Origin: UBA1181 sp963631545
GTDB taxonomy: Bacteria; Bacteroidota; Bacteroidia; Bacteroidales; Paludibacteraceae
NCBI GenBank assembly: GCA_963631545.1
Contig: CAVGRN010000020.1
Coordinates: 1-37,274 of the forward strand
DNA length: 37,274 nt
Reading direction: 5' to 3'
Shown here: piece after piece, positions 16,894 through 24,512 of the stretch
Numbering within the stretch: the stretch's first letter is position 1
Layout: each line of letters opens with the position of its first letter
Translations under genes and position numbers: made by a program
The notes under the pieces: generated by a model
Told to the model about the DNA's origin: nothing
The model's input: the letters and a program-made list of their open reading frames with translations, nothing else
Databases searched by the model: none

Positions 16894-16914
16894 AGGAAAG
16901 CGAAACGCTTCCCT
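16894..16914 (-). terminator. terminator of tRNA-Met
   Basis: AGGAAAGCG and CGCTTCCCT pair with one mismatch around AAA. On the minus strand the hairpin is followed by CTTTCTTTTGT, about 35 nt after the tRNA 3' end. Confidence 0.6.
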
Positions 16915-16948
16915 CCGATACAACCTTAACTAACACTTCTTCATAGTA

Positions 16949-17025
16949 TGGTAGCGGGGACGAGAATTGAACTCGTGACCTCCGGGTTATGAATCCGACG
17001 CTCTAACCAACTGAGCTACCCCGCC
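16949..17025 (-). tRNA. tRNA-Met (CAT)
   Basis: The minus strand folds as a complete cloverleaf: acceptor 5' GGCGGGG, TAGCTCAGTTGGTTAGAGC D-arm, anticodon loop TTCATAA with anticodon CAT, GGAGGTC variable region, and a T-arm with GTTCAATTC. Acceptor 3' CCCCGCT gives one terminal G-T pair. Discriminator A at 16952 is followed by an encoded CCA (16951-16949). The GGAGGTC/TTCATAA features favour elongator Met; a lysidine-modified Ile2 tRNA is the less likely alternative. Confidence 0.93.
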
Positions 17026-17047
17026 GTCATTTTCCTCAAATGCGGTG

Positions 17048-17079
17048 CAAATGTATCACTTATTATTGAGAAAACCAAA
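17048..17079 (-). promoter_or_regulatory. promoter of tRNA-Met
   Basis: The minus strand reads TTTG (17079-17076), a 20-bp spacer, then TACATTTG (17055-17048), placing the start about 16 nt before the mature tRNA 5' end. Sequence and spacing fit the Bacteroidota consensus well. Confidence 0.8.
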
Positions 17080-17151
17080 CGCACGTCGATGTTTTCGCTA
17101 TGGATTTTTCGTTTTTTTTCGGTGTCGCATCGTGTATTTCCCCCTTGAAAG

Positions 17152-17766
17152 TTATTCTTGGGGTAGGTGCGAGATATTGTCCCAGTCCCATATTGTCCAT
17201 ATTCCGTTTCGTTTTTCCACTATGCACACGCCGGTGGAGTGGGGGTGTGGTGCGTTGGCTATCTCGTGGATGGATTGGTAGCGGAAGTAGGTGTAGAGGG
17301 TTTTCATCAGTGCGCCGTGCGTTATCACCAATACGTTTTGGCGTGGGTGATTCTCGACGATGCGTTCCATTACCTTGGCTGCGCGGTTGCGCACTTGCAG
17401 GTATGTTTCGCAGGTGGGGCGGTTGAAGACTTCGGGCTTGTACCAGAAGATGTTCCACTCGTCGAGGCTCTCGGCTTTGATTTCGGAAACCAACTTGCCT
17501 TGCCAGTCGCCCATCAGAATTTCCTTCAATCCGTCGTCATACGTCGGCTGCAGATTCCAACCTTGCGTAACCAATTCGGCGGTACGGCGTGTGCGCTGCA
17601 TAGGGCTGACGTAGAGGGCTGAAAACTGTTTCGGGTCTAACGCCCGGCCTAAGGCGATGGCTTGCCGTTCGCCCTCGGGGGTCAACTCAGACTCCATCTG
17701 CCCTTGGATTCTTTTCTCCAAATTGAAAACCGTCTGCCCGTGGCGTACGATGAAAATTTTCGTCAT
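17152..17766 (-). CDS. histidine phosphatase superfamily protein (phosphoglycerate-mutase-like)
   Basis: 204 residues from ATG 17766. A GTG four codons upstream is unlikely because it falls next to the rpmF terminator. The catalytic RHG motif opens the protein (MTKIFIVRHGQTVFN), with the phosphate-pocket SPMQRTRRTAE and the second catalytic His in VITHGALMKTL. The PHPHSTGVCIVE ending is also typical. Members include cobalamin-pathway phosphatases, broad-specificity phosphatases and cofactor-dependent phosphoglycerate mutases; the sequence does not decide. At about 204 residues it is closest to the small GpmB/PhoE-like group. It lies downstream of yceD-rpmF but is separated from them by a terminator hairpin. 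Confidence 0.88.
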   Translation of the reverse strand: MTKIFIVRHGQTVFNLEKRIQGQMESELTPEGERQAIALGRALDPKQFSALYVSPMQRTRRTAELVTQGWNLQPTYDDGLKEILMGDWQGKLVSEIKAESLDEWNIFWYKPEVFNRPTCETYLQVRNRAAKVMERIVENHPRQNVLVITHGALMKTLYTYFRYQSIHEIANAPHPHSTGVCIVEKRNGIWTIWDWDNISHLPQE

Positions 17767-17783
17767 ATAAGGACACAAAAAAC

Positions 17784-17808
17784 GAGGGAAACCATACTGA
17801 CCTCCCTC
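17784..17808 (-). terminator. terminator of the yceD-rpmF operon
   Basis: GAGGGA and TCCCTC pair; on the minus strand the hairpin is followed by G and then TTTTTT. It lies 24 nt after the rpmF stop and just before the histidine phosphatase start. Confidence 0.85.
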
Positions 17809-17832
17809 TATCTTTTAAAAATAAACCAAGGA

Positions 17833-18018
17833 TTAAACCGCAGCCTCTTTAACGATTGCGACTACACCACGGTAGTAACCACACTCACCACATACTCTGT
17901 GAGGAATGTGCAGCGCTCCGCAATTAGGGCAAACTGCCAATGCAGGAAGTTCTGCTTTGTAATGAGTTCTCCTCTTCGCTCCTCTCGATTTTCCTTGTCT
18001 TCGCTTAGGATGTGCCAT
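17833..18018 (-). CDS. rpmF: 50S ribosomal protein L32
   Basis: 61 residues, normal length. The start MAHPKRRQGKSRGAKRRTHYK is the family signature (basic, SxxR-rich). The two Cys pairs of the zinc-binding form are present (CPNCGALHIPHRVCGECGYY). It is the second gene of the conserved yceD-rpmF pair, 42 nt after yceD, and is followed by a strong terminator. Confidence 0.97.
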   Translation of the reverse strand: MAHPKRRQGKSRGAKRRTHYKAELPALAVCPNCGALHIPHRVCGECGYYRGVVAIVKEAAV

Positions 18019-18060
18019 TTTCTTATTTGTTTAAATTAGTTATTTTCAATTATTTACTCT

Positions 18061-18612
18061 CTATTTTTCGTTCCCTTCCGGGAATCCTTTTTCTTTTAAT
18101 GCTTTCAGACCTTCCCAACGGGAGTCTATCACGTCGCTGTCCGCCGTTTCTTCCTTCTCGCCGATAAGGTAACTTTTCAGTTTTCCCGCCAGCTCACCGA
18201 CGCACTCGCCGTCTGGGTGGACGTGCCGTATCGGAATGGACAATGCGATAACCTCATACATGTACCAAGACAAGTCTATTTCGCCTGGTGCCTCGGGTAT
18301 CACAATCAGGGAGTCATCTACCTCCTCGTATGCTTCTCCGAAACGGACGGTCAAGTCTTCTTCTGCGTCCACTTCCACCTCTACGTCTTCCATACATCGG
18401 TCGCAAGGCACGTATGCCTTTCCGCTTGCCGTGAAATGGATTTCTGTGGCGTGCTGCGACTTCCGAAGGTCTACCGTCATCGAAACGTTTCCTCTCTGCA
18501 CCTCTGTCGCCTCTATCCTTTTAAAAAAGGAGTCGTCCAAAAGAAAGTCGTATGAATACGTCCCTTCTGGCAAGGCCGACAATTGTATGACGAAGTTCGT
18601 TTCGTTTTCCAT
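18061..18612 (-). CDS. YceD/DUF177 family protein
   Basis: 183 residues. YceD proteins sit directly before rpmF in many bacteria and are linked to 23S rRNA/large-subunit biogenesis. Typical features are the CDRC pair at about residues 79-82 (YVPCDRCMEDVEVEVDAEEDLTVRF), the acidic middle (EEVDDSLIVIPEAPGEIDLSWYMYEVIALSIPIRHVHP) and the C-terminal DSRWEGLKALK. The gene order yceD-rpmF supports the call. ATG 18612 lies 25 nt after a TATTTTTG box. Confidence 0.9.
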   Translation of the reverse strand: MENETNFVIQLSALPEGTYSYDFLLDDSFFKRIEATEVQRGNVSMTVDLRKSQHATEIHFTASGKAYVPCDRCMEDVEVEVDAEEDLTVRFGEAYEEVDDSLIVIPEAPGEIDLSWYMYEVIALSIPIRHVHPDGECVGELAGKLKSYLIGEKEETADSDVIDSRWEGLKALKEKGFPEGNEK

Positions 18613-18636
18613 TTCGAATGGTCTTCAAAAACTCCG

Positions 18637-18644
18637 CAAAAATA
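18637..18644 (-). promoter_or_regulatory. candidate promoter of yceD-rpmF
   Basis: The minus strand reads TATTTTTG, a perfect -7 element 25 nt before the yceD ATG. No -33 TTG is seen at the right distance. Confidence 0.5.
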
Positions 18645-18661
18645 CAAAATTTTAAAATAAG

Positions 18662-18683
18662 AAATGACATTGCTTTGCCATTT
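18662..18683 (-). terminator. weak hairpin after the histidine kinase gene
   Basis: AAATGACA and TGCCATTT pair with one mismatch around TTGCTT. On the minus strand CTTATTTT follows. It may end the frr-rsgA-kinase transcript just before the yceD promoter. Confidence 0.3.
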
Positions 18684-18730
18684 TTTGTATGTTGGGGAGA
18701 ATTATTCTTAACTTTTTGTTTTTCAAATCG

Positions 18731-19894
18731 TTAAAAGGGCTGTTTCACTTTTCCCATTTCGATTCGGAAGGTTGTGCCTTTGCCGATTTCGGATTTTTTG
18801 ACGAAAATTTTCCCGTGGTGGTATTCCTGCACAATCCGTTTCACAAGGGAGAGTCCCAACCCCCAGCCGCGTTTTTTCGTGGTGTAGCCGGGGTTGAACA
18901 CGGTGGAGAATTTGGATTTTGGGATTCCTTTGCCGGTGTCCTGTACGTCAATTATCACGGTTTCGTTTTCGGTGGATACTGTAACGAGGATGCTGCCGTT
19001 TTTTGCGATGGCGTCCACAGCGTTTTTGCAGAGGTTTTCTATCACCCAGGTGAAGAGGGGTGGGTTGAGGTTGACGTAGATGGGGTCTGATGTTGTATAT
19101 TCAGATTGGATGGAAATCTTGTTAGATGTGCGTTTCCGCATATAAGCCAACGTGTTGTCTAACAGTTCGTTGAGCAACGTTGGGTGAAGCTCTGGCACGG
19201 AGCCGATTTTGGAGAATCTCTCTGCCACCTCGCGCAGGCGCAGTACATCTTTCTCCATTTCCGGCAGGGCTTCTTGCATACCTTCGCCCTCTTTTAGAAT
19301 CTCGATCCAGGCGAGGAGCGACGAGATGGGCGTGCCTAACTGGTGGGCGGTCTCTTTTGATAATCCCACCCATACGCGGTTCTGCTCCGACCTTTTTGCG
19401 CTTGAGAAGAAGAAGAGCAGGACGCTGAAAAACGCCACGATTAGTCCGCCTTGAATGTAGGGATAGTATGCCAAGCGTTTGAGCAGCAGTGAGTCGTCGT
19501 AGTAAAGGAATTGTTGTATGTCTTCGCCCAACTCCATAACGATGGGAGTGTGCTTCTCTTTCAACTCTTCAAGAAGTTGTTGGAGGCATTGTGCGGTGTC
19601 TTTCTCTATTTTGACGTTGCGGTAGGTAAGCACTTCGCCCGATTCGTCGGCAATCAGCACGGGGATGGAGTGGTTGTTTTCAATCACCTTCAGAGCGAAG
19701 GAGAAATCGGTTTCTGGGGCATCGGTAACGAGCGATTTTGTGGCTTCCGCCCATAGTTCGATGCGTTGGCGTTCCTCGGTGGCCATATCGCCCACCAATT
19801 GGTTGGTGAAGAACGCGAAGAGTGCGACGATCACGACAGCTACTATCGTGAAGGCGAATTTGATGTTTCTGAAGTTGTCGAAAGTTATCTGCAT
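18731..19894 (-). CDS. membrane sensor histidine kinase
   Basis: 387 residues. Transmembrane segments at about 12-31 and 147-164 enclose a periplasmic sensor of about 115 residues. There is no HAMP domain; a short link leads to the H-box, with phospho-acceptor H184 in SKETAHQLGTPISSLLAWIEIL. The HQLGTP form of the H-box is seen in Bacteroidota kinases. N-box ENLCKNAVDAI, G1 DTGKGIP and G2 GWGLGLSLV form a complete ATPase domain. No response regulator gene is adjacent, so it is an orphan whose partner lies elsewhere. It follows rsgA by 33 nt and is probably the last gene of frr-rsgA-kinase. The signal sensed is unknown. Confidence 0.92.
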   Translation of the reverse strand: MQITFDNFRNIKFAFTIVAVVIVALFAFFTNQLVGDMATEERQRIELWAEATKSLVTDAPETDFSFALKVIENNHSIPVLIADESGEVLTYRNVKIEKDTAQCLQQLLEELKEKHTPIVMELGEDIQQFLYYDDSLLLKRLAYYPYIQGGLIVAFFSVLLFFFSSAKRSEQNRVWVGLSKETAHQLGTPISSLLAWIEILKEGEGMQEALPEMEKDVLRLREVAERFSKIGSVPELHPTLLNELLDNTLAYMRKRTSNKISIQSEYTTSDPIYVNLNPPLFTWVIENLCKNAVDAIAKNGSILVTVSTENETVIIDVQDTGKGIPKSKFSTVFNPGYTTKKRGWGLGLSLVKRIVQEYHHGKIFVKKSEIGKGTTFRIEMGKVKQPF

Positions 19895-19927
19895 ATCAAC
19901 AAAACGGATGTTGAGGCGGAAAATTAT

Positions 19928-20851
19928 CTAACGGTATTTTTTTTCGTCGCAATCGTCTAATATGCTGAGGTAGCTGTTGTAACGCGACTCGCTGATGAGG
20001 TGCTGCTCTAAGGCTTCGCGCACGGCGCAGCCAGGCTCTTGCAGGTGCATGCAGTCGCCAAACCGGCACGAGGCGGAGTGTCTGAAGATCTCCGGAAAGA
20101 AATGGTCTACTTCCTCTTTTTGGAAGTCGATGGTGCCGAACCCCTTGATGCCGGGGGTGTCGATGAGGTAGCTGTCTGTTTCGACTTCGAACATTTCGGA
20201 GAAGGTGGTGGTGTGCATTCCCTTGTCGTGGACGTCGGATATGGCTCCCGTCTTTGCTAAGTCTTGCGCCGAGAGTGCGTTGATGAGGGACGATTTTCCG
20301 ACACCCGAGTTGCCCGAGAGTAGCGATGTTTTTCCCCTCATTACTGCTTTCAGTTGGTCTATGTTGCAGCTGGTCTGGGCGGAGACGCATACGGAGGGGT
20401 AGCCGATTGACTCGTAGAGGCGCACCAGAGCTTCCATATACTCTTTTTCTTCGTCGGTGTAGAGGTCTACTTTGTTGATGACGAGTATCGCCGGCACGTT
20501 GTATGCCTCGGCGGTGGCGAGCACACGGTCTATGAATACGGTGGATGTCTCGGGGTGGTTGATGGTTACCACTAAGAGCAGCTGGTCTATATTGGCTGCT
20601 ATGATGTGCAGTTGTTTTGAGAGGTTGGCGGGGCGGCGCACGATGTAGTTGCGTCGATCCTCTATTTGGGTGATCCAACCGGTGCCGTCGGGCATCACAT
20701 CGAAAGAAACCCGATCGCCAACGGCAACCGGGTTTGTGCTTTTGATTCCCTTGATGCGGAAATTCCCTTTCACACGGCAGTCGTACACGTTCCCGTTGTC
20801 GCATTTCACCCAGAAACTGCTGCCGGTGTTTTTTACGATTAATCCTAACAT
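19928..20851 (-). CDS. rsgA: ribosome small-subunit-dependent GTPase A
   Basis: 307 residues. RsgA is a late 30S assembly GTPase. The order of parts is typical of this circularly permuted GTPase: N-terminal OB fold (GLIVKNTGSSFWVKCDNGNVYDCRVKGNFR), then G4 NKVD, then G1 GNSGVGKSS, then G3 DTPG. The C-terminal zinc motif is CRFGDCMHLQEPGC. ATG 20851 lies 10 nt after the frr stop, indicating co-transcription and a shared role in translation. Confidence 0.96.
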   Translation of the reverse strand: MLGLIVKNTGSSFWVKCDNGNVYDCRVKGNFRIKGIKSTNPVAVGDRVSFDVMPDGTGWITQIEDRRNYIVRRPANLSKQLHIIAANIDQLLLVVTINHPETSTVFIDRVLATAEAYNVPAILVINKVDLYTDEEKEYMEALVRLYESIGYPSVCVSAQTSCNIDQLKAVMRGKTSLLSGNSGVGKSSLINALSAQDLAKTGAISDVHDKGMHTTTFSEMFEVETDSYLIDTPGIKGFGTIDFQKEEVDHFFPEIFRHSASCRFGDCMHLQEPGCAVREALEQHLISESRYNSYLSILDDCDEKKYR

Positions 20852-20861
20852 CCGCAGATGG

Positions 20862-21422
20862 TTAGACGGTCATGATTTCTTTCTCCTTGGCTGCGAGTAT
20901 CTCGTCGACTTTCTTCACGAATTTGTCGTGGATTTTCTGCACCTCAGCCTCGGCGTCCTTCTCGGCATCTTCTGCCAATCCGTTTTTGATTTCTTTCTTC
21001 AAACCGTCAATGGCGTCGCGGCGTGCGTTGCGGATGCTGATTTTAGCCTCCTCGCCCTCGGTGCGGGTTTGTTTTACGAGTGCCTTACGGCGATCTTCGG
21101 TTAGCGGTGGAATGGAGAGGCGGATCACCTCGCCGTTGTTCTCGGGAGTGATGCCAACTTCGGAGTTCATAATGGCGCGTTCAATCTCGGAGATGAGTTT
21201 TCTCTCCCAAGGTTGGATGACGATGGTGCGCGCGTCTGGCGTAGTGACGGTAGCCACGTTGGTGAGTGGCGACGGACTGCCATAGTAGTCAACGCGAACG
21301 GGGTCTAAGATATGCACGTTAGCCTTGCCAGCGCGGATGCGCGCCAGTGTTTCGTCTAAGTGCGCCACGGTTTGAGCCATTTTATTTTCGGCGGCTTTGA
21401 AATATTCTTTTACTTCTGCCAT
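20862..21422 (-). CDS. frr: ribosome recycling factor
   Basis: 186 residues, the exact family size. RRF splits post-termination ribosomes together with EF-G. Recognisable segments include ETLARIRAGKANVHILDPVRVDYYGSPSPLTNVA, PWERKLISEIERAI and the C-terminal helices (RNARRDAIDGLKKE, KVDEILAAKEKEIMTV). It leads the frr-rsgA-kinase operon. The usual partner pyrH is not next to it; a WG-repeat gene lies upstream instead. Confidence 0.97.
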   Translation of the reverse strand: MAEVKEYFKAAENKMAQTVAHLDETLARIRAGKANVHILDPVRVDYYGSPSPLTNVATVTTPDARTIVIQPWERKLISEIERAIMNSEVGITPENNGEVIRLSIPPLTEDRRKALVKQTRTEGEEAKISIRNARRDAIDGLKKEIKNGLAEDAEKDAEAEVQKIHDKFVKKVDEILAAKEKEIMTV

Positions 21423-21466
21423 AATTCTTTTTTCTTGTTTGTGAACTTTTATGATTTTTGAGTTTG

Positions 21467-21474
21467 CAAAAATA
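21467..21474 (-). promoter_or_regulatory. candidate promoter of frr-rsgA-kinase
   Basis: The minus strand reads TATTTTTG 45 nt before the frr ATG. No matching -33 element is clear. The gap to the upstream WG-repeat gene is only 76 nt. Confidence 0.5.
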
Positions 21475-21498
21475 AGAGATTTCTTGGAATAAACCTTA

Positions 21499-23796
21499 TT
21501 ATCTCTCTTCCACTTTCATTGTGGCTTCGTCTGTTGAAATCCATTCCACTTTTTTTGAGGCTCCGCTTTTGGGTAGGATTTGCTCGCCTCGTTGGTCAAT
21601 GAGGCCTCGTTTTGCCAGCACGCGAATGGAGATGACTCCATTGTCGAGTATCTTCACATCCTCGTAGATGCAAGGGACGACGATTTTCGCATGCTTGTCT
21701 ACCACGCCCCAGCGATTGACGATTTTCACCGGTGCCAGTCCGTTCTCGAAATCCCCAACTTGGTCGAATATATAGGCCGAAAGGGCTTTCCCTGAATGGT
21801 CTACAATGCGCCATTTGCCGTCTTTCTCCTGTGCCGAGGCAAAAGCGGCGAGCGTCTCTGCGGGGACGGTCGCACCCTTGATGGTGAGGTATGTTTCGCC
21901 ACCGTTCATCACGAAGATGCCATCGCTTACGGCAATGGATTTGTATTTGCAGTCTGCCACGAATTTTCCGCCATCAAGATTGAAAATGCCGGATAGTCCG
22001 TTTTTTTCGACTATGCAGAGGCGGTCGGATTTTTCCCCTTCCACATCTAACATTTTAATGGACGTGTATTCGCAGGGCAGAATCAATTTGCCGGAAACGA
22101 CAAGACCTCGTTTTCCACCTTTTACGACGGTGAGCGCGTTGTGGGCGAAGTCGTATTCCATTGCGTCATAGACGGTTGGCAGTACTTGCGCACCGGTTTT
22201 GTCAATCAGTCCGTATTTTCCGCCTTTCATCACTCTTGCTGCTCCGTCGACAAATGCGAAGGCGTCTTCATACTGGCATTTCACGATTTCTTTCCCTTGA
22301 CGGTTGATGTAGCCGTACTTCCCGGCTTTTGCCACGGGGATGGGATCGTTGGCGGCGGAGCGGCGGTAGGACCAGCGTTCCTCATCGTCCGAGAAGGTAT
22401 ATTCATATTTGTAGGCGAACTCGTCTAAGTCTAATCCCACGAATCCCCACTTCCCTTTGCGCATAATGGGGCAAACTCCGTTTTGGAAGGTTGAAGCGTC
22501 TTCGTATTCGGGGGTTGCGACAACCTTGCCGGTCTTGTCGATGAAGTTCCACACCAACTCCTCTTTTTGACGTTCCGAAACGGCGGTGTAGGCGGCGTTG
22601 AATGGACGTGCGTCTTCAAACTTGCACGGAATGGCCACCTTTCCTGTGGCATCGGCAAAGCCGGTCTTGTCGTTCTGTTGGATCAGTATCAATTCGCTGC
22701 CCTCCTTGCCTACTTTTTGGTAGTCGCACGGAAGAAGTGGTGTGCCGTCGGTTTTGTATGCGCCGTATTTTGAGGATTTCTCTACGATGAAATAGTCGGT
22801 TGCACCGTGAAAGGGACCTTCTACGTTGTCAAATTCGCAGGGGATGATTTCTTTTCCTTCTTTGGAGAATACACCGTCGGTGATGGATATCACACCGTAG
22901 GTTTTGGCTCGTCCGGATGTTTTTTTGCAGACGATGGCGAATTCGTCTTTAAATTCCGAAATGGATTCGTAGGGTGCCTCGGCTTGGATGTAGATTTTTT
23001 TGGCGGTTAGTTTCCGTAGTTCGTCCAAGTCTTTTACTTTTTCGGTGGGTGTTGGCTCGGTTGGGATGGCAGCCTTAGTGGAGTCCTGTGCGGGCGTGGT
23101 GTCTGTCGCTGCCAATCTCTCGGTCAGCGCAGCCAAGGCTTTCTGCTCATCGTTGCCGAGGTTTTCGCCGGTGCGGTCGATGTAGCACCACACGCCGTCT
23201 TTGCGTATTTTGCATAGCCCCTTGTCGTTGAAAGCAGGCGAACCCTCATTGTCAAACACGAAAGGGATGGTGAGCAATCCGTACTCGTTCACAAAGCCGA
23301 TGGAGTCTGCTTCGTTGACTACCGCGGCCAGACCGTTGGCGTAGGGAAATACCTTTTTGTAGCCGAATGGCACGATCTGTTCGTTCTCGGCGTTCAGGTA
23401 GCCCCACAGGCCGTTTTTCTTCACAGCCACCAGTGAGCCGTTGAAGTTGGTTGCGTCCTCATATTGGCAGGGGATCACTTCCTCGGCCTTGTTGTTGATG
23501 AAACCGTATAGGCCGGTGCGTTTCACTTTCATCCGTCCGTCGTGGAAGCGGTAGGAAGTGGCTGGCGAGTCTTTCTCGTAGGTGGGGGCAACCACTTGTT
23601 CGCCGTTATAATCTACAAAGCCCATTAGATTGCCTTGGAAAACTGGGACGAGGCCTTTGGAGGGAATTCCCACCTCGGTGTAGCGTACAGTGGCGATTCT
23701 CATTCCTAAGGATATGGGGATTGTCTCATATCGTTGGGCGAGCAACGGCGATGCGAGTAATGCGCTACAAAGGCAAACGCTTAAAAATCTTCTCAT
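21499..23796 (-). CDS. exported WG-repeat protein
   Basis: 765 residues with a signal peptide ending at about residue 20 (LLAQR). I count about 17 WG-type units by eye, each near 40 residues and of the form (W/Y)GF(I/V)(D/N)..G..V.P..Y(E/D), for example YGFINNKAEEVIPCQYE, WGYLNAENEQIVPFGYK and RGLIDQRGEQILPKS. A Thr/Pro-rich break at about 225-260 splits them into two blocks. WG repeats form beta structures of unknown role, often in surface or periplasmic proteins. No enzymatic domain or sorting tail is seen. It has its own -7 box upstream and no operon partner. Confidence 0.88.
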   Translation of the reverse strand: MRRFLSVCLCSALLASPLLAQRYETIPISLGMRIATVRYTEVGIPSKGLVPVFQGNLMGFVDYNGEQVVAPTYEKDSPATSYRFHDGRMKVKRTGLYGFINNKAEEVIPCQYEDATNFNGSLVAVKKNGLWGYLNAENEQIVPFGYKKVFPYANGLAAVVNEADSIGFVNEYGLLTIPFVFDNEGSPAFNDKGLCKIRKDGVWCYIDRTGENLGNDEQKALAALTERLAATDTTPAQDSTKAAIPTEPTPTEKVKDLDELRKLTAKKIYIQAEAPYESISEFKDEFAIVCKKTSGRAKTYGVISITDGVFSKEGKEIIPCEFDNVEGPFHGATDYFIVEKSSKYGAYKTDGTPLLPCDYQKVGKEGSELILIQQNDKTGFADATGKVAIPCKFEDARPFNAAYTAVSERQKEELVWNFIDKTGKVVATPEYEDASTFQNGVCPIMRKGKWGFVGLDLDEFAYKYEYTFSDDEERWSYRRSAANDPIPVAKAGKYGYINRQGKEIVKCQYEDAFAFVDGAARVMKGGKYGLIDKTGAQVLPTVYDAMEYDFAHNALTVVKGGKRGLVVSGKLILPCEYTSIKMLDVEGEKSDRLCIVEKNGLSGIFNLDGGKFVADCKYKSIAVSDGIFVMNGGETYLTIKGATVPAETLAAFASAQEKDGKWRIVDHSGKALSAYIFDQVGDFENGLAPVKIVNRWGVVDKHAKIVVPCIYEDVKILDNGVISIRVLAKRGLIDQRGEQILPKSGASKKVEWISTDEATMKVEER

Positions 23797-23808
23797 AAAG
23801 TCTATTGT

Positions 23809-24504
23809 TCAAAAAGATGATGGTGCGGAATCCATAAGCCGCACAAAAGCAAATATAATGAATAATGACGCAAAAACGGAATGTGCGATTTGTTTTCGTG
23901 ATGTTTTTCTGCGAATTGGGGTGAATAGTTGCGTGTTTCCCTCAAGGACGCGACTGCCCCTTGGATCGCAGATGTGGACGGCATTGTTGGAATTGGAGCC
24001 TGCTATGTTAGTTCGTCCAATTTTTCCTGTAGGTCTGTTATTCCTATACGGCGATTTTCTCCAAAACCGCATGCTTTGTACCGCAAACGCCTCTGACAGT
24101 GTGATTTTCCCATCAACAAGTGCTTTGGCTATAGGTGATAGACGCAATTCTTGATTGTACTGTGCGTAGATGAATCCAAATTCAGAGAGTGTTTTCAAAT
24201 AGCGGGTGAAGGCAGCTTGGTAGCCAGTTGGGAATCCCCACTCGTTGTTGTGGGACAAGTTCTCTCTAATCCACTTCTGAATGGTGTTTTTGGTCATTTT
24301 CACCCCAGATAGTTTGCTTGTAGTTACCGCAGCGTCGAGGTAGAGTTGAGCATACACATCAAGTATGCCTTTGTCGTTTAGAACGATTCCCTCGTTTTTT
24401 GCGAATGATTTCAGGATCCCCTCATATCGTTCGGGATTCCTGACAGCAACCTCAAGCGCCATTTGCTTGTATTGCCTTTTTCCATGATTGACATTGTTTG
24501 CCAT
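23809..24504 (-). pseudogene. truncated type II restriction endonuclease remnant (AlwI-like)
   Basis: From ATG 24504, 8 nt after the second methyltransferase, the frame has 231 codons, but only about the first 150 look like protein: MANNVNHGKRQYKQ, AVRNPERYEGILKSFAKNEG, GFPTGYQAAFTRYLKTLSEFGFIY, LSPIAKALVDGKITLSEAFAVQSMRFWRK. RNPER and the GF...L...G....L....L..G.I...E pattern recall AlwI-type type IIS enzymes. After FWRKSPYRN the sequence turns low-complexity and runs through the promoter of the WG-repeat gene to a stop 12 nt from its start. No PD-(D/E)xK catalytic site is seen. Position as third gene after two adenine methyltransferases supports a restriction gene that lost its 3' half. The family name is tentative. 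Confidence 0.5.
23850..23857 (-). promoter_or_regulatory. candidate promoter of the WG-repeat gene
   Basis: The minus strand reads TATATTTG 54 nt before the ATG. It lies inside the nominal 3' end of the restriction-gene frame, which argues that this end is not real coding sequence. Confidence 0.5.
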
Positions 24505-24512
24505 AGTGTTTG

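Noticed and set aside
19896..20804. 302-codon alternative frame over rsgA
   Set aside because: It is Arg/His/Pro-rich, typical of a shifted frame. The rsgA frame carries all GTPase motifs.
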